Assembly (NCBI GenBank): GCA_029859185.1
Contig: JAOUDR010000001.1
Span: forward strand, 1-31,747
From: Gemmatimonadota bacterium
Lineage (GTDB): Bacteria; Gemmatimonadota; Gemmatimonadetes; Gemmatimonadales; GWC2-71-9
Direction of reading: 5' to 3'
Length of the DNA: 31,747 nucleotides
The position numbers and the translations under genes were made by a program. Below are positions 15,523-24,717 of the stretch, one piece after another. Numbering within the stretch: position 1 is the first letter of the stretch; the number at the start of each line of letters is the position of its first letter. Under the pieces are notes generated by a model that saw nothing but the letters and a program-made list of their open reading frames with translations, was not told the origin of the DNA and searched no databases.

Positions 15523-17435
15523 TACTTGTAACTCCGCGTCGCGAGGTGTACATACTCGAAGGCCAGCGGCTCCTTGTGGAGCGCGGGTGTCGCATTCGGA
15601 CCCTGGTACGCCCACGCAGCCACGTGCGCGAACTGCTCGTCGTCGCGCTTGGCCTCGCCGTCGGGCGTCTGGTGCTCTTCGCGGAAATGGCCGCCGCAGG
15701 ACTCGTCCCGCCCGAGCGCGTCGAGGCACATCAATTCGGCGAACTCGAGGAAGTCGGCCACGCGACCCGCCTTTTCTAACTCCTGATTGAGCTCCAGCCC
15801 GCTGCCCGGCACACGCACATCCGTCCAGAACTCCTCGCGGATCCGCGGGATCTCGGCCAGTGCCCGCTTGAGTCCGGTGGCGTTGCGCGCCATGCCGCAC
15901 TCGTTCCACATCACGCGGCCCAACTCGCGATGGAAGACATCCACGGTCCGCTTGCCATTCACCCCGAGGAGCCGCTGCGTGGTTTCCGCCGCCTGCGCTT
16001 CCGCCGCCTTGGCTTCCGGGACGTCAGCCGCGACCGATCCGGCCTTGTTCGACGTGAGGTACTCGCCGATCGTATACGGCAGCACGAAGTAGCCGTCGGC
16101 CAGCCCCTGCATCAGCGCGCTCGCGCCCAGCCGGTTGGCGCCGTGGTCCGAAAAATTGGCCTCGCCGATCACGAACAACCCCGGGAGCGTGCTCATGAGG
16201 TTGTAGTCCACCCAGAGTCCCCCCATCGTGTAGTGGGGTGCCGGGTAGATCCGCATCGGAACCTGATAGGGGTTCTCTCCCGTGATCTGCTGATACATGT
16301 CGAACAGGTTGCCGTACCGCTCGGCAATGACGTGCTGCCCCAGGCGCTGAATGGCATCCTGAAAATCCAGGTACACGCCGTTCTTCTCGACCCCCACCCC
16401 CTGCCCGTTGTCCACCATCTCCTTGGCCCGCCGCGACGACACGTCGCGCGGCGACAGGTTCCCGAAGCTGGGGTAGATGCGCTCCAGGTAGTAGTCGCGC
16501 TCGGCGTCAGGGATGTCCTTGGCCGCCCGGGTGTCGCCAGGCTGTTGTGGCACCCAGATGCGCCCGTCGTTCCGCAGCGACTCGCTCATCAGGGTGAGCT
16601 TGGACTGATAGTCGCCCGCCTGCGGAATGCAGGTGGGGTGAATCTGCGTGAAACACGGGTTGGCGAACGCCGCGCCGCGCCGATAGGCACGCCACGTGGC
16701 CGTGACGTTGCAGGCCTTGGCGTTGGTCGAGAGGAAGAAGACGTTGCTGTAGCCGCCCGTGCCCAGCGCCACGGCGTTCGCCATGTGCGAGCTGATCTTC
16801 CCCGTCACCATGTCCCGCACGACGATGCCGCGCGCGTGTCCGTCCACGACGATCACGTCCAGCATCTCGGAGCGCGGGTACATGGTCACCGTGCCGGCCG
16901 CGATCTGTCGCTCGAGCGCCGAGTACGCACCGAGCAGGAGTTGCTGACCCGTCTGGCCGCGCGCGTAGAACGTCCGCGACACCTGCGCCCCGCCGAACGA
17001 GCGGTTGGCGAGCAGGCCGCCGTACTCGCGGGCGAACGGCACGCCCTGCGCCACGCACTGGTCGATGATGTTCAGGCTCACCTGCGCGAGCCGGTAGACG
17101 TTCGCTTCGCGCGCGCGGAAGTCGCCACCCTTCACGGTGTCGTAGAACAGACGGTAGATGCTGTCGCCGTCGTTCTGGTAGTTTTTGGCGGCGTTGATCC
17201 CGCCCTGCGCGGCAATGCTGTGCGCGCGGCGCGGGCTGTCGTGGTACGTGAAGCACTTGACCTTGTAGCCCAGCTCGCCCAGCGTCGCGGCCGCGGCGGC
17301 ACCCGCAAGGCCGGACCCCACGACGATGATCTCGTATTTCCGCTTGTTGGCGGGGTTCACGAGCTTCAGATCGAAGCGGTGTTTGTCCCACTTCTGCTCG
17401 ATCGGCCCATCAGGTACTCGAGAGCGCAGTTCCAT
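15522..17435 (-). CDS. sdhA: Succinate dehydrogenase/fumarate reductase flavoprotein subunit
   Basis: 637 residues. FAD-binding Rossmann motif IIVVGSGLAGAAAAATLG sits at about 36-53. His72 in AHSIAAQGG is the expected covalent FAD attachment site. Later catalytic-domain blocks include RTFYARGQTGQQLL and HPTCIPQAGDYQSK, and PHYTMGGLWVDYN carries substrate and capping residues. The open frame runs on to 17924, but that part overlaps sdhC. ATG at 17435 has AGGGAG just upstream and gives the normal family length. Oxidises succinate in the cytosol-facing part of the TCA-cycle complex II. Confidence 0.96.
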   Translation of the reverse strand: MELRSRVPDGPIEQKWDKHRFDLKLVNPANKRKYEIIVVGSGLAGAAAAATLGELGYKVKCFTYHDSPRRAHSIAAQGGINAAKNYQNDGDSIYRLFYDTVKGGDFRAREANVYRLAQVSLNIIDQCVAQGVPFAREYGGLLANRSFGGAQVSRTFYARGQTGQQLLLGAYSALERQIAAGTVTMYPRSEMLDVIVVDGHARGIVVRDMVTGKISSHMANAVALGTGGYSNVFFLSTNAKACNVTATWRAYRRGAAFANPCFTQIHPTCIPQAGDYQSKLTLMSESLRNDGRIWVPQQPGDTRAAKDIPDAERDYYLERIYPSFGNLSPRDVSSRRAKEMVDNGQGVGVEKNGVYLDFQDAIQRLGQHVIAERYGNLFDMYQQITGENPYQVPMRIYPAPHYTMGGLWVDYNLMSTLPGLFVIGEANFSDHGANRLGASALMQGLADGYFVLPYTIGEYLTSNKAGSVAADVPEAKAAEAQAAETTQRLLGVNGKRTVDVFHRELGRVMWNECGMARNATGLKRALAEIPRIREEFWTDVRVPGSGLELNQELEKAGRVADFLEFAELMCLDALGRDESCGGHFREEHQTPDGEAKRDDEQFAHVAAWAYQGPNATPALHKEPLAFEYVHLATRSYK

Positions 17436-17446
17436 CTCCCCTGCCC

Positions 17447-18124
17447 TCACTTCAGCACGCCGAGCTGCACGGCAACCGGCACCGTCGCGAACCCAACGAG
17501 CAGGACGATAGCGAGGACGGCCGCGATTCCGCGCCGCCACGAGTTGTACTTCGGGTGGTTGAGTCCGAGAGTCTGCAATGCGCTCCACGTGCCATGATAC
17601 AGGTGCAGCGCGAGGACGAACACGGCAATGACGTACGCGGCGGCGGCCGTCGTGCTCTCGAACCCCACCACCAAGTTGTGGTACGCGTCCCCCGGGATGA
17701 AGTCCGGGTTTACGTTCCCGATGGTGAGATGCATGAGGTGATATACGACGTAGCCGCCAATCAGCAGCCCACCCCAGCGCATGGTGAGCGAGGCCGCGGT
17801 GGTTTGGAGATACGGGGTCTTTTCGTACCCGATCGGGCGCGCGCGATTCGACACCAGCCAGAGCTGAATACCGAAGAACGCGTGGATCAGCACCGAGCCC
17901 AGGAGGACGATCCGGAACAGCCACAGCGCCTGTCCGTGTCCGAAGAACGGCGCACCGAGCGCGCGCAGCGCTTCAGCGTAGGTGTTGAAGTACTCCGCCC
18001 CCATGAACGCCTTGAGATTGCCGATCATGTGGACGACCACGAAGCCGAGCAAGACGAAGCCCGTGATCGCCATCAGCACCTTCTTGCCGACGGTCGAACG
18101 ATAGAAGGCCGAGACCCGAGCCAT
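17447..18124 (-). CDS. sdhC: Succinate dehydrogenase cytochrome b558 subunit
   Basis: 225 residues with five hydrophobic helices, the single-subunit type that anchors complex II and carries two hemes. Candidate heme ligands are His32 (VVVHMIGN), His81, His129 or His132 (YHLMH) and His174 or His177 (LHLYHG). The family sits with sdhA and sdhB in the order C-A-B, as in Bacillus and Chlorobi/Bacteroidetes. It is first in the operon, 11 nt before sdhA. The 177-nt leader up to the M23 gene holds a head-to-head heptamer array. Confidence 0.94.
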   Translation of the reverse strand: MARVSAFYRSTVGKKVLMAITGFVLLGFVVVHMIGNLKAFMGAEYFNTYAEALRALGAPFFGHGQALWLFRIVLLGSVLIHAFFGIQLWLVSNRARPIGYEKTPYLQTTAASLTMRWGGLLIGGYVVYHLMHLTIGNVNPDFIPGDAYHNLVVGFESTTAAAAYVIAVFVLALHLYHGTWSALQTLGLNHPKYNSWRRGIAAVLAIVLLVGFATVPVAVQLGVLK

Positions 18125-18204
18125 TGCGTCTCCGAGCGCGACGAAGAGGAAAGCGAACGCCGGAGTCTACAATTGCGTTACGCGGGGGGGCAAGCGCCCC
18201 GATG

Positions 18205-18302
18205 GCCGATTGCCGACAGCCGAGAGCCGACGGTTCGGCCATCGGCCATCGGCCGTCGGCTATCGGCTATCGGCCATCGGCTTTCGGCTCTCGGCCATCG
18301 GC
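18205..18302. repeat. Head-to-head 7-bp array (GCCGANN x4, NNTCGGC x10)
   Basis: Four heptamers GCCGANN at 18205-18232 meet ten complementary-orientation heptamers NNTCGGC at 18233-18302 without a spacer. Five positions are nearly invariant and two vary. The last heptamer overlaps the TAG stop of the M23 gene by one base. The two blocks can fold into a hairpin. Located between the M23 stop and the sdhC start region. Confidence 0.9.
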
Positions 18303-19180
18303 TATTGATCGAACAAACGTTCGAGCGGAGGCAGGGCAAGCAGCGACGCTCCGTCCGCGGATGACCGGCCGATGCGGACCATCCAGTGCAGGTGGGGGCC
18401 CGTTACCCGTCCCGAGGCGCCGACGCGGCCGAGGAGCTGGCCCGCCTGCACCGTGTCGCCTTCAGCCACGAGGACCTCACTCAGATGCAGGTACGCCGTG
18501 ACGAGGCCGGCACCGTGGTTCAGGTACACGATCCGTCCCGCATAGTAGAAATCCCCGATCAGCTCGACGATGCCGCGGTTGGTGGCCCGCACGGGATCGC
18601 CCGTCTCCCCTTGGTAGTCGGTGCCGAGGTGGCGGCTCTGCACCCGGCCGTTGAACACCCGGCCGATGCCGAACACGCTGGTCACGCGGGTCGGTCGCGG
18701 CCGCACGAACTCCCTGGACCAGAGGCGCGGCGTCGCGAGTGCCGCCTCCGTCACGCGCCGCGCGCGGGCGTTCTCGCGCGCAATCCTGGCCTGAAGCGCC
18801 GAGTCAGGCGGACGCGTGAACCGCGGATCCACCGACAAGCGCTCGGTCGGGAACCGTGCCCGCGCAACCGGGAGTCGCCGCACGATCTGTCGCGTGCGTC
18901 CTTTGGCGAAGTCGAGGACGAGTGCGACGGTCACCGAGTCCGTGGCGCCAAGCGGGACGACGGCGAGCGCGGCAAGCTGGCCACCCGGAGCGCGAACGAA
19001 CGCGAGTGGGAGGGAGTCGAGCGTCCCGCGCGCGACGACGGGTGTGGGATTCCCCGCCACGACCACGTAGGCGAAGGTACCCTGTCGCGGGGTGCCTGCG
19101 TGCCAGGAGACCTGGACGCTTTGGCCCGCGGCTATCGTCGGAGCCAGGGTCGCCAACAGCACTGCGATTCCGATGCGCAT
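18302..19180 (-). CDS. Secreted M23 peptidase (LytM/lysostaphin-type)
   Basis: 292 residues from ATG 19180 (a GTG at 19198 adds six). Signal peptide ends IAAGQS. Residues about 25-115 form a beta-rich domain and about 130-160 an Arg-rich helix. The C-terminal M23 domain has the zinc set HLGTDYQG (HxxxD) and GPHLHW (HxH), with YLHLSEVLVAEGDTV and GQLLGRVGASG between them. These are the marks of a peptidoglycan endopeptidase or of a divisome activator that keeps the zinc site. The metal set is complete here, so activity is likely. The TAG stop lies in the heptamer array. Confidence 0.9.
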   Translation of the reverse strand: MRIGIAVLLATLAPTIAAGQSVQVSWHAGTPRQGTFAYVVVAGNPTPVVARGTLDSLPLAFVRAPGGQLAALAVVPLGATDSVTVALVLDFAKGRTRQIVRRLPVARARFPTERLSVDPRFTRPPDSALQARIARENARARRVTEAALATPRLWSREFVRPRPTRVTSVFGIGRVFNGRVQSRHLGTDYQGETGDPVRATNRGIVELIGDFYYAGRIVYLNHGAGLVTAYLHLSEVLVAEGDTVQAGQLLGRVGASGRVTGPHLHWMVRIGRSSADGASLLALPPLERLFDQ

Positions 19181-19363
19181 AGGTCGCAAGGTAACCACCG
19201 CAACCGCGGCACCTCTGAACTGCAGCCCTCAGCCGCCTGCTACCACCGAGGTGCACACCCTCGAGCGCCACCAAGACGCCGCCTCCGGCAATTGCGCGTC
19301 CACCGACCTGCATACGGGTTCACGCACCAACCCCACCGCAGGCCCACTACACCTTCTTACGGC

Positions 19364-19391
19364 CATCGGCCATCGGCCAACGGCCAGCGCC
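19364..19391. repeat. 7-bp array abutting the S9 stop codon
   Basis: CATCGGC, CATCGGC, CAACGGC and CAGCGCC run in register, and the last base overlaps the TAG of the S9 peptidase gene (cta at 19391-19393). The consensus matches the arrays near 18233, 22345 and 27559. No inverted partner is visible, unlike those at 18205 and 27523. Confidence 0.75.
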
Positions 19392-22216
19392 TACCGGTCC
19401 CACTCCGTCTCGAGCCCCAGCGTCGTCCCCTTCTCCGTCGCCGGCACACCCTCCGCCAGCCACCGCGGTGCCGGTGCGCCCTTCAGGTAGTGATCGAAGA
19501 ACTGCTGCATCCGGATGTTCCAGTCGCGTCGCTTGGGATAGGGCAACGGCCAGTGCGGTTCGCCGTTGTAGTTGACGAGCCACGCGGGCTTGCCCAGGCG
19601 GCGCATCGCGGTGAACAGCTCGATACCCTGATACCACGGCACCGCGCCGTCGTTGTCGTTGTGCAGGATCAACAGCGGCGTCTCGACCCGGTCGATCCAG
19701 AACAGCGGTGAGTTCTCGAGGTAGCGGAGCGGCACCTCCCAGAGACTCGCCCCCAGGCGACTCTGGGTCCGCTCGTACTGGAACATCCGGCTCATGCCGG
19801 ACTCCCATCGGATGCCGCCGTAGGCGCTGGTCATGTTGGCCACGGGAGCACCGGGTGCGCCGGCCGCGAAGAGATTGGTCTTCGTGACCATGTAGGCGAT
19901 CTGGTAGCCGCCCCAGCTATGGCCCTGGAGGCCGATGTGCTTCGGGTCCACGAATCCACGCTCGATCAGCTCCAGCACGCCCGGCACGACGCAATCCACG
20001 GCGCTCTGACCGGGGTACCCGATCTTGTACACGACATCCGGGATGAACACCAGGTAGCCACGGCTCGCGTAGAACGACGGGCGAATCGTGGAGCGGTGCG
20101 GAATCGCCGGACTGTGGGCGTGCAGGTTGTCCGAGTTCCGCTCGTAGAAGTTGACGATCATCGGATACTGCTTCGTGGAATCGAAGTCCACCGGCTTGTA
20201 GAGCAGGCCGGCCAGCGGCGCCCCGTCCGCTGCCCGCCAGTGTACCAGCTCGACCGTCGCCCAGCGATACTCCGCCTGCTGCGGATTGGCGTCGCTTATC
20301 TGCGCGGCTCGCCCGAGATCCGCCTCCGCCACCCACAGGTTCGGAAACTCCGCGAGCGACTCGCGCGTGAACAGCAGCATGTCAGCCGCCTCTGCTTTTC
20401 GCGGCGTCGAGAAGCGCCGGTCCATCCACAGCAACCGCTCCGGAGCCCGGTCGCCGGTAACCCGATCCCGGTAGAACCCCGCGGCCTTCGTGCGGTAGTC
20501 GAACGCGGAGAGCAGGAGCGGCTCTCCCGCTGCCATGGCCTCCCGCTCGCGGTCGAGGTCCACCACGCGGAACCGCACGCTGTCCCGCCGTCCCACACCA
20601 TCGGTCAGGTTACGCGGCGCGCGCCCGCCCGCGGGATCCAACGCCCAGACGTCGTAGCGGTCGTAGATCAGCACCTCACCGTCGCCGTCCGTCCAACCCG
20701 CGATCCCGTAGGTACGGGCGGGCGTCGGACTGTCATTCTCCTCGTCCTCGAGCGGGTAGGGGATGCCGGTTGTGACGGTCGCCGTCCTGCCCGTGGCGAG
20801 ATGGTAGGTCACACCGGTGCGCGTGGCGACATCATACCAGGCGGCGTAGGTCCCGCCGGCAGAAAGCTCTGCCCTCGCCTGCGTCTCCCGCAGGAGCAGG
20901 GTGCGGCCACCCGTCGCGAGGTCAACGGCGTACACGTCTTGCCAGCCGGGAGTGTCCCAGGAGATCCGGATCCGGTATGCGCGATCATCCGTCCCGAGGC
21001 CGAACGCGCCGTCACCGCCATCTGGCAGGTCGATGGACGGCAGCGCGGTGTCGGCGAGCTGGACGATCCGGCTGCCCACGAGATCGGCGACCGCGAGGTA
21101 GTTGCGGCGCCGCTCCTGGTTCGCGCGCCGGAGTTGCATCGGCTGCAACTCGGCATCCTGCCAGTGCCAGATGTCCACCGGCACGCGCTCGTCGTCGGGC
21201 GTACTATCCTCCGGCGGCGGGGCCTCCCACGGTGCCGTCCCGAAGTAGAGCCGCCCGCCGTTGCGGGAGAATGACGGGGCGCGATGCTCGCTGACGCTCC
21301 AGCCCTCGGGCACCCCGGTGCTTCCCGCCTGCGCCGCCAGCCGCGCGCCGGTCTCCCCCAACTGCCAGGCGTAGAGCGCGAACCGCGGGTGCGCCGCCTG
21401 CGCGTCGTCCCGGGTCGTGAGGAACGCCAGGCGGTCACCCGCCTCGGCAAAGGCAAGACTCCGATAGACTCCCCGCCCACCAGCGATCTGGTGATCAGCC
21501 GGCTCTTCCGCGAGCTCGAGTACCAGGACGCCGTCCGCGGCGCCGTCCCGACTGGAGACCGCCGTGGCCAGCCGCGCACCGTCGCGCGAGAACTCGTACT
21601 CCATGACGTCGTCATACCGACGCTCCACACCACTCGCGAGGTGGCGCACCACCAGCGGACTGCCAACCTCACTGTCCTTTTTGGCCTTTGGGGCCGTGCT
21701 GTCCGGCTGGGCAGCGGTCGTGTCTCTGCCGTTCCCCTTTTTTTCCTCTTTCGGGCGGTCCACGAGGTAGGCCACGGACTCCCCGTCCCGCTCCGGCACC
21801 TTGAACGACTTCACCTGCTCCACACGCACGACCTCGCCCGTGGTGAGGTCGAGGATGCCGAGGGAATCCTTGGGAAGGTCGTCGCCACGCTTCTTGGCCA
21901 CCTTGGCCGCGCGGACGGCCGCGTACTCGGGTTTGATCGTGAACACGACGTGCCCGCCGCGTGGGGCAAACCGAGGGTCGCGGCCGCGGGCCACCCGATA
22001 CTCCGTCGTAGCGCGCGTGGCGCGGACCACCAGTTCCGCGTCACCTTGCTGTGGTTCGAGGACGTAGACCACCCACTGACCGTCGCGCGAGAGCGCTTCC
22101 TGCTCGATCGTGCGCCAGCGATCGTACGCATCGTGGTCGAGCGGTCGTTGCGCTTCCAGCAGAGCGGGCAGAATCCCGAGCAGAACGATCGGAGTAAGTC
22201 TGGTGTACGCGGACAT
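19391..22216 (-). CDS. Secreted S9 family peptidase (prolyl oligopeptidase-type)
   Basis: 941 residues. A signal peptide ends near LLEAQR (about 23). A long seven-bladed beta-propeller-like region (about 40-640) contains a low-complexity Lys/Asp/Ser-rich insert around 155-185. The C-terminal alpha/beta-hydrolase domain holds Ser767 in GLQGHSWGGYQ, Asp856 (or Asp854) in HNDNDGAVP and His888 in NGEPHW. The long N-terminal part and HSWGG motif fit the large secreted S9 enzymes common in Bacteroidota and Gemmatimonadota, which trim oligopeptides outside the cytoplasm. It diverges from the M28 gene. No obvious truncation. Confidence 0.92.
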   Translation of the reverse strand: MSAYTRLTPIVLLGILPALLEAQRPLDHDAYDRWRTIEQEALSRDGQWVVYVLEPQQGDAELVVRATRATTEYRVARGRDPRFAPRGGHVVFTIKPEYAAVRAAKVAKKRGDDLPKDSLGILDLTTGEVVRVEQVKSFKVPERDGESVAYLVDRPKEEKKGNGRDTTAAQPDSTAPKAKKDSEVGSPLVVRHLASGVERRYDDVMEYEFSRDGARLATAVSSRDGAADGVLVLELAEEPADHQIAGGRGVYRSLAFAEAGDRLAFLTTRDDAQAAHPRFALYAWQLGETGARLAAQAGSTGVPEGWSVSEHRAPSFSRNGGRLYFGTAPWEAPPPEDSTPDDERVPVDIWHWQDAELQPMQLRRANQERRRNYLAVADLVGSRIVQLADTALPSIDLPDGGDGAFGLGTDDRAYRIRISWDTPGWQDVYAVDLATGGRTLLLRETQARAELSAGGTYAAWYDVATRTGVTYHLATGRTATVTTGIPYPLEDEENDSPTPARTYGIAGWTDGDGEVLIYDRYDVWALDPAGGRAPRNLTDGVGRRDSVRFRVVDLDREREAMAAGEPLLLSAFDYRTKAAGFYRDRVTGDRAPERLLWMDRRFSTPRKAEAADMLLFTRESLAEFPNLWVAEADLGRAAQISDANPQQAEYRWATVELVHWRAADGAPLAGLLYKPVDFDSTKQYPMIVNFYERNSDNLHAHSPAIPHRSTIRPSFYASRGYLVFIPDVVYKIGYPGQSAVDCVVPGVLELIERGFVDPKHIGLQGHSWGGYQIAYMVTKTNLFAAGAPGAPVANMTSAYGGIRWESGMSRMFQYERTQSRLGASLWEVPLRYLENSPLFWIDRVETPLLILHNDNDGAVPWYQGIELFTAMRRLGKPAWLVNYNGEPHWPLPYPKRRDWNIRMQQFFDHYLKGAPAPRWLAEGVPATEKGTTLGLETEWDR

Positions 22217-22335
22217 ATCTTGCAGCCTCGGTCACGAGCCGTGGGAATGCGGACGGGCTCAACCTATCCGCCGGGCGCGGCGTAGGGGAGGTGACCGTCA
22301 CCATGCATCACCTTGGAATGAGGAGAAGACCTGCC

Positions 22336-23955
22336 ATGTCGTTAGCCGTTCGCCGTTGGCCGTTGGCCGTTGGGGTTGCCCTGCTGGGAGCGCCGGCACT
22401 CTCCGGCCAGTCACTTCCGACCGCCGACCCGATCCTGAAGCGGATTTGGGAACAGGGCATGGAACGCTCCCAAGCCGATGCCCTGGCTCAGACGCTGATG
22501 GACTCGATCGGACCCCGGCTCGTCGGCGCGCCCGGTATGAAGGCAGCGAGCGACTGGGCAATCGCGATGTACGGGTCGTGGGGGATCGGCGCGCGGGCGG
22601 AATCGTACGGCACGTGGAAGGGTTGGAAGCGCGGCCTCACCCACCTCGACCTGATCGCACCACGCGAACGGTCGCTCGAGGGTGGGGCGCTGGCCTGGAG
22701 CGTCGGGACCGGCGGTCGCCCGGTCGAAGGCCCCGTCGTCACCCTCCCGGCATTGGCCGACAGCGCGGCATTCGCGAACTGGCTGCGCACGGTGCCTGGT
22801 AAGTACGTCGCGATCTCGTTCCCGCAGCCCACGTGTCGCCCGGACGCGGATTGGGAGGAGTTCGCGGGTGGTGACCCGCGCATGGCCGCGATCGGCCGCA
22901 TGTTCGGGGGTGGCCCCGCGCGGACGGCGTTCCACCGCATGCGGGCGGAGCGTGCCGCGGCGGACAGTGGGTGGCGGGCACGGCTCGCCGCCACCGGGAT
23001 GCGCGAGAACGATCTGCGCGCGGCACTCGGCGCGGCCGGCGCGGCCGGCGTGCTCACGAACAGCTGGCCCCAGGGCTATGGGGTCACCCGCGTGTTCGAT
23101 GCCCGCACGGACAAAACGCCGGTCTACTGGTTGGGCTGTGAGGACTACGGACTCGTGGCCCGACTCGCCGAGCGGAATCAAGGACCACGGCTCCGCGCCA
23201 CGTCGACCGCCGCGTTCACCGGCGAGGCGCCGGCCATCAACACGATCGCGGAGATCAAAGGCACCGAGAAGCCCAACGAGTACGTCGTGCTCTCGGCCCA
23301 CTTCGACTCGTGGGACGGGGGCTCCGGGGCCACGGACAACGGCACCGGCACCGTCATCATGATGGAAGCCGCGCGGATCCTGAAGGCCGTCTACCCCAAT
23401 CCCAAGCGCACGATCATCGTGGGTCACTGGAACAGTGAGGAGCAGGGCCTGAACGGCTCGGCAGCCTTTGCGGCGGATCACGCCGAAGTCGTGAGCGGCA
23501 TGCAGGCCCTGTTCAACCAGGACAACGGCACCGGCCGGATCGCTTCGGTGTCGGCGCTCGGGCTGCTGGGCACGAGTGAGGCCCTCGGCCGGTGGTTCAC
23601 GAAGCTGCCCGACGAAATGATGCGCGACACGCGGCTCGATCTTCCAGGCGCCCCATCCGGCGGTGGCACCGACCATGCCTCCTTCATCTGTGCCGGCGCC
23701 CCCGCGGTGGGTCTCAACTCCGAGCCGTGGGACTATTTCAGCTACACCTGGCACACCAACCGCGACACCTACGACAAGGTGGCGATGGAGAACGTGCGTC
23801 ACAACGCGACGCTGGTCGCGATGCTCGCCTACCTGGCCTCCGAAGATCCGGTCACAACCGGTCGCGACCGTCGCGTGATGGGAATCAGCCAGCGGACCGG
23901 CCAGCAGGCTCAGTGGCCGACGTGTTCGCCGCCGGATCGCGCCTTCTCCAGGTAG
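22336..23955 (+). CDS. Secreted M28 family zinc aminopeptidase
   Basis: 539 residues. The zinc site of M28 is complete: His322 in AHFDSWDGG, Asp334 in GATDNGTG, catalytic Glu368 and metal Glu369 in NSEEQG, Asp396 in NQDNG and His473 in YTWHTNRDT. A PA-type insert precedes it (about 130-300). The signal peptide MSLAVRRWPLAVGVALLG is encoded by four perfect or near-perfect heptamers GCCGTTS at 22345-22372. AGGAG 10 nt upstream favours ATG 22336 over 22291 or 22318. Removes N-terminal amino acids from peptides in the periplasm or outside. Divergent with the S9 gene, likely sharing a control region. Confidence 0.93.
   Translation: MSLAVRRWPLAVGVALLGAPALSGQSLPTADPILKRIWEQGMERSQADALAQTLMDSIGPRLVGAPGMKAASDWAIAMYGSWGIGARAESYGTWKGWKRGLTHLDLIAPRERSLEGGALAWSVGTGGRPVEGPVVTLPALADSAAFANWLRTVPGKYVAISFPQPTCRPDADWEEFAGGDPRMAAIGRMFGGGPARTAFHRMRAERAAADSGWRARLAATGMRENDLRAALGAAGAAGVLTNSWPQGYGVTRVFDARTDKTPVYWLGCEDYGLVARLAERNQGPRLRATSTAAFTGEAPAINTIAEIKGTEKPNEYVVLSAHFDSWDGGSGATDNGTGTVIMMEAARILKAVYPNPKRTIIVGHWNSEEQGLNGSAAFAADHAEVVSGMQALFNQDNGTGRIASVSALGLLGTSEALGRWFTKLPDEMMRDTRLDLPGAPSGGGTDHASFICAGAPAVGLNSEPWDYFSYTWHTNRDTYDKVAMENVRHNATLVAMLAYLASEDPVTTGRDRRVMGISQRTGQQAQWPTCSPPDRAFSR
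22345..22372 (+). repeat. In-frame heptamer array encoding a signal peptide
   Basis: GCCGTTC followed by three GCCGTTG copies, with no interruption. Because seven is not a multiple of three the frame rotates, and the protein shows the seven-residue echo LAVRRWPLAVG. The unit is the complement of the CAACGGC heptamer found after the S9 gene. Confidence 0.8.
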
Positions 23956-23982
23956 CGGGACGAAAGAGGGCAGGCAATCGGC

Positions 23983-24125
23983 GGTAGGGCAGACGGCCAG
24001 ACGGCGAGACGGCCAGCGGTTTGCAGTGGTGAGGTGGTAGGGGTGCACGGGCGTAACTCGTCCACCCCTGCCACCTTTCGCCACCCAACCGCTGGCCGTC
24101 TTGCCGTCTCGCCGTCTATCCTGCC
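23983..24125. repeat. Palindromic element, copy A (63-nt arms, octamer cores)
   Basis: Arms 23983-24045 and 24063-24125 are complementary without gaps at about 50 of 63 positions around a 17-nt loop. The outer part of each arm is an 8-bp array, AGACGGCN, three units. The inner part ends GGGGTG. It lies between the M28 gene and the small secreted gene on the same strand, so it is not only a convergent terminator. Copy B at 24718-24864 is homologous. Confidence 0.9.
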
Positions 24126-24190
24126 ACCGGTCCCCTCCACTCCGGGAACCCCCAACCAGCGCAAGTGTTACCAGTTGAACGGGAGGACCC

Positions 24191-24694
24191 ATGCAACGAT
24201 CTCTGTACCTAGTCTCCTTGCTCCTGACGGTTTCGCCACCTCTTGCCGCTCAGCAGCAATCGCCGCCCTGCTCGGCTCCGGAGTATCGCCAATTCGATTT
24301 CTGGGTGGGCTCATGGAACGTGTTCAACCCTCAGGGTCGCCAGGTGGGAAGCAATACCATCAGCCGCGTGCTGGGGGACTGCGCGTTGCACGAACAATGG
24401 GAGGGCGCGGGACCGAGCCGCGGCTTCAGTTACAACCTCCATGACCGCACCACCGGTCGGTGGCACCAGACGTGGGTGGACAACAGCGGGATGCTGCTGC
24501 TGATCGAGGGCGGACTCGTCGAGGGCAGTATGGTCCTCAGCGGGGTGACCCAAAATGCCCAGGGCGCCGCGGTGACGAACCGCATCACCTGGACCCCAGT
24601 GTCGGCGGATAGCGTGCGTCAGATCTGGGAGACGTCGACTGATCAGGGGAAGAACTGGTCGGTGGTGTTCGATGGCATGTACGTGCGCAGGTGA
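24191..24694 (+). CDS. Small secreted DUF1579-like protein
   Basis: 167 residues. The signal peptide ends PLAAQQQ. The mature part begins with FDFWVGSWNVFNPQG, a motif seen at the start of DUF1579-like and other lipocalin-shaped secreted proteins. It continues as alternating beta-strands with GSNTISRVLGDCALHEQWEG. Two cysteines could form a disulfide. No catalytic residue stands out, and a ligand-binding barrel is plausible. GGGAGGA about 5 nt upstream fixes the start. Flanked on both sides by copies of the same palindrome. Confidence 0.82.
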   Translation: MQRSLYLVSLLLTVSPPLAAQQQSPPCSAPEYRQFDFWVGSWNVFNPQGRQVGSNTISRVLGDCALHEQWEGAGPSRGFSYNLHDRTTGRWHQTWVDNSGMLLLIEGGLVEGSMVLSGVTQNAQGAAVTNRITWTPVSADSVRQIWETSTDQGKNWSVVFDGMYVRR

Positions 24695-24717
24695 AAGGCG
24701 GGAGCCCAGGGAGCAGG

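Noticed and set aside
15930..17597. Plus-strand open frame of 555 codons
   Set aside because: Antisense to sdhA, whose motifs are complete; its His/Arg/Val composition is a shadow.
17436..17924. N-terminal extension of sdhA
   Set aside because: The frame stays open but overlaps sdhC in another frame; family length and the AGGGAG site support ATG 17435.
18205..18302. Integron attC or phage attachment site
   Set aside because: Symmetry is explained by inverted heptamers; no integrase, no core site or tRNA end is seen.
19919..21274. Plus-strand open frame of 451 codons
   Set aside because: Antisense to the S9 peptidase, where the catalytic Ser, Asp and His are in the other strand.
22290..22302. 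GGTGAC-C-GTCACC palindrome as operator for the S9/M28 divergent promoter
   Set aside because: Only 6-bp arms and very close to the M28 start; common by chance at this GC, and no regulator is nearby.
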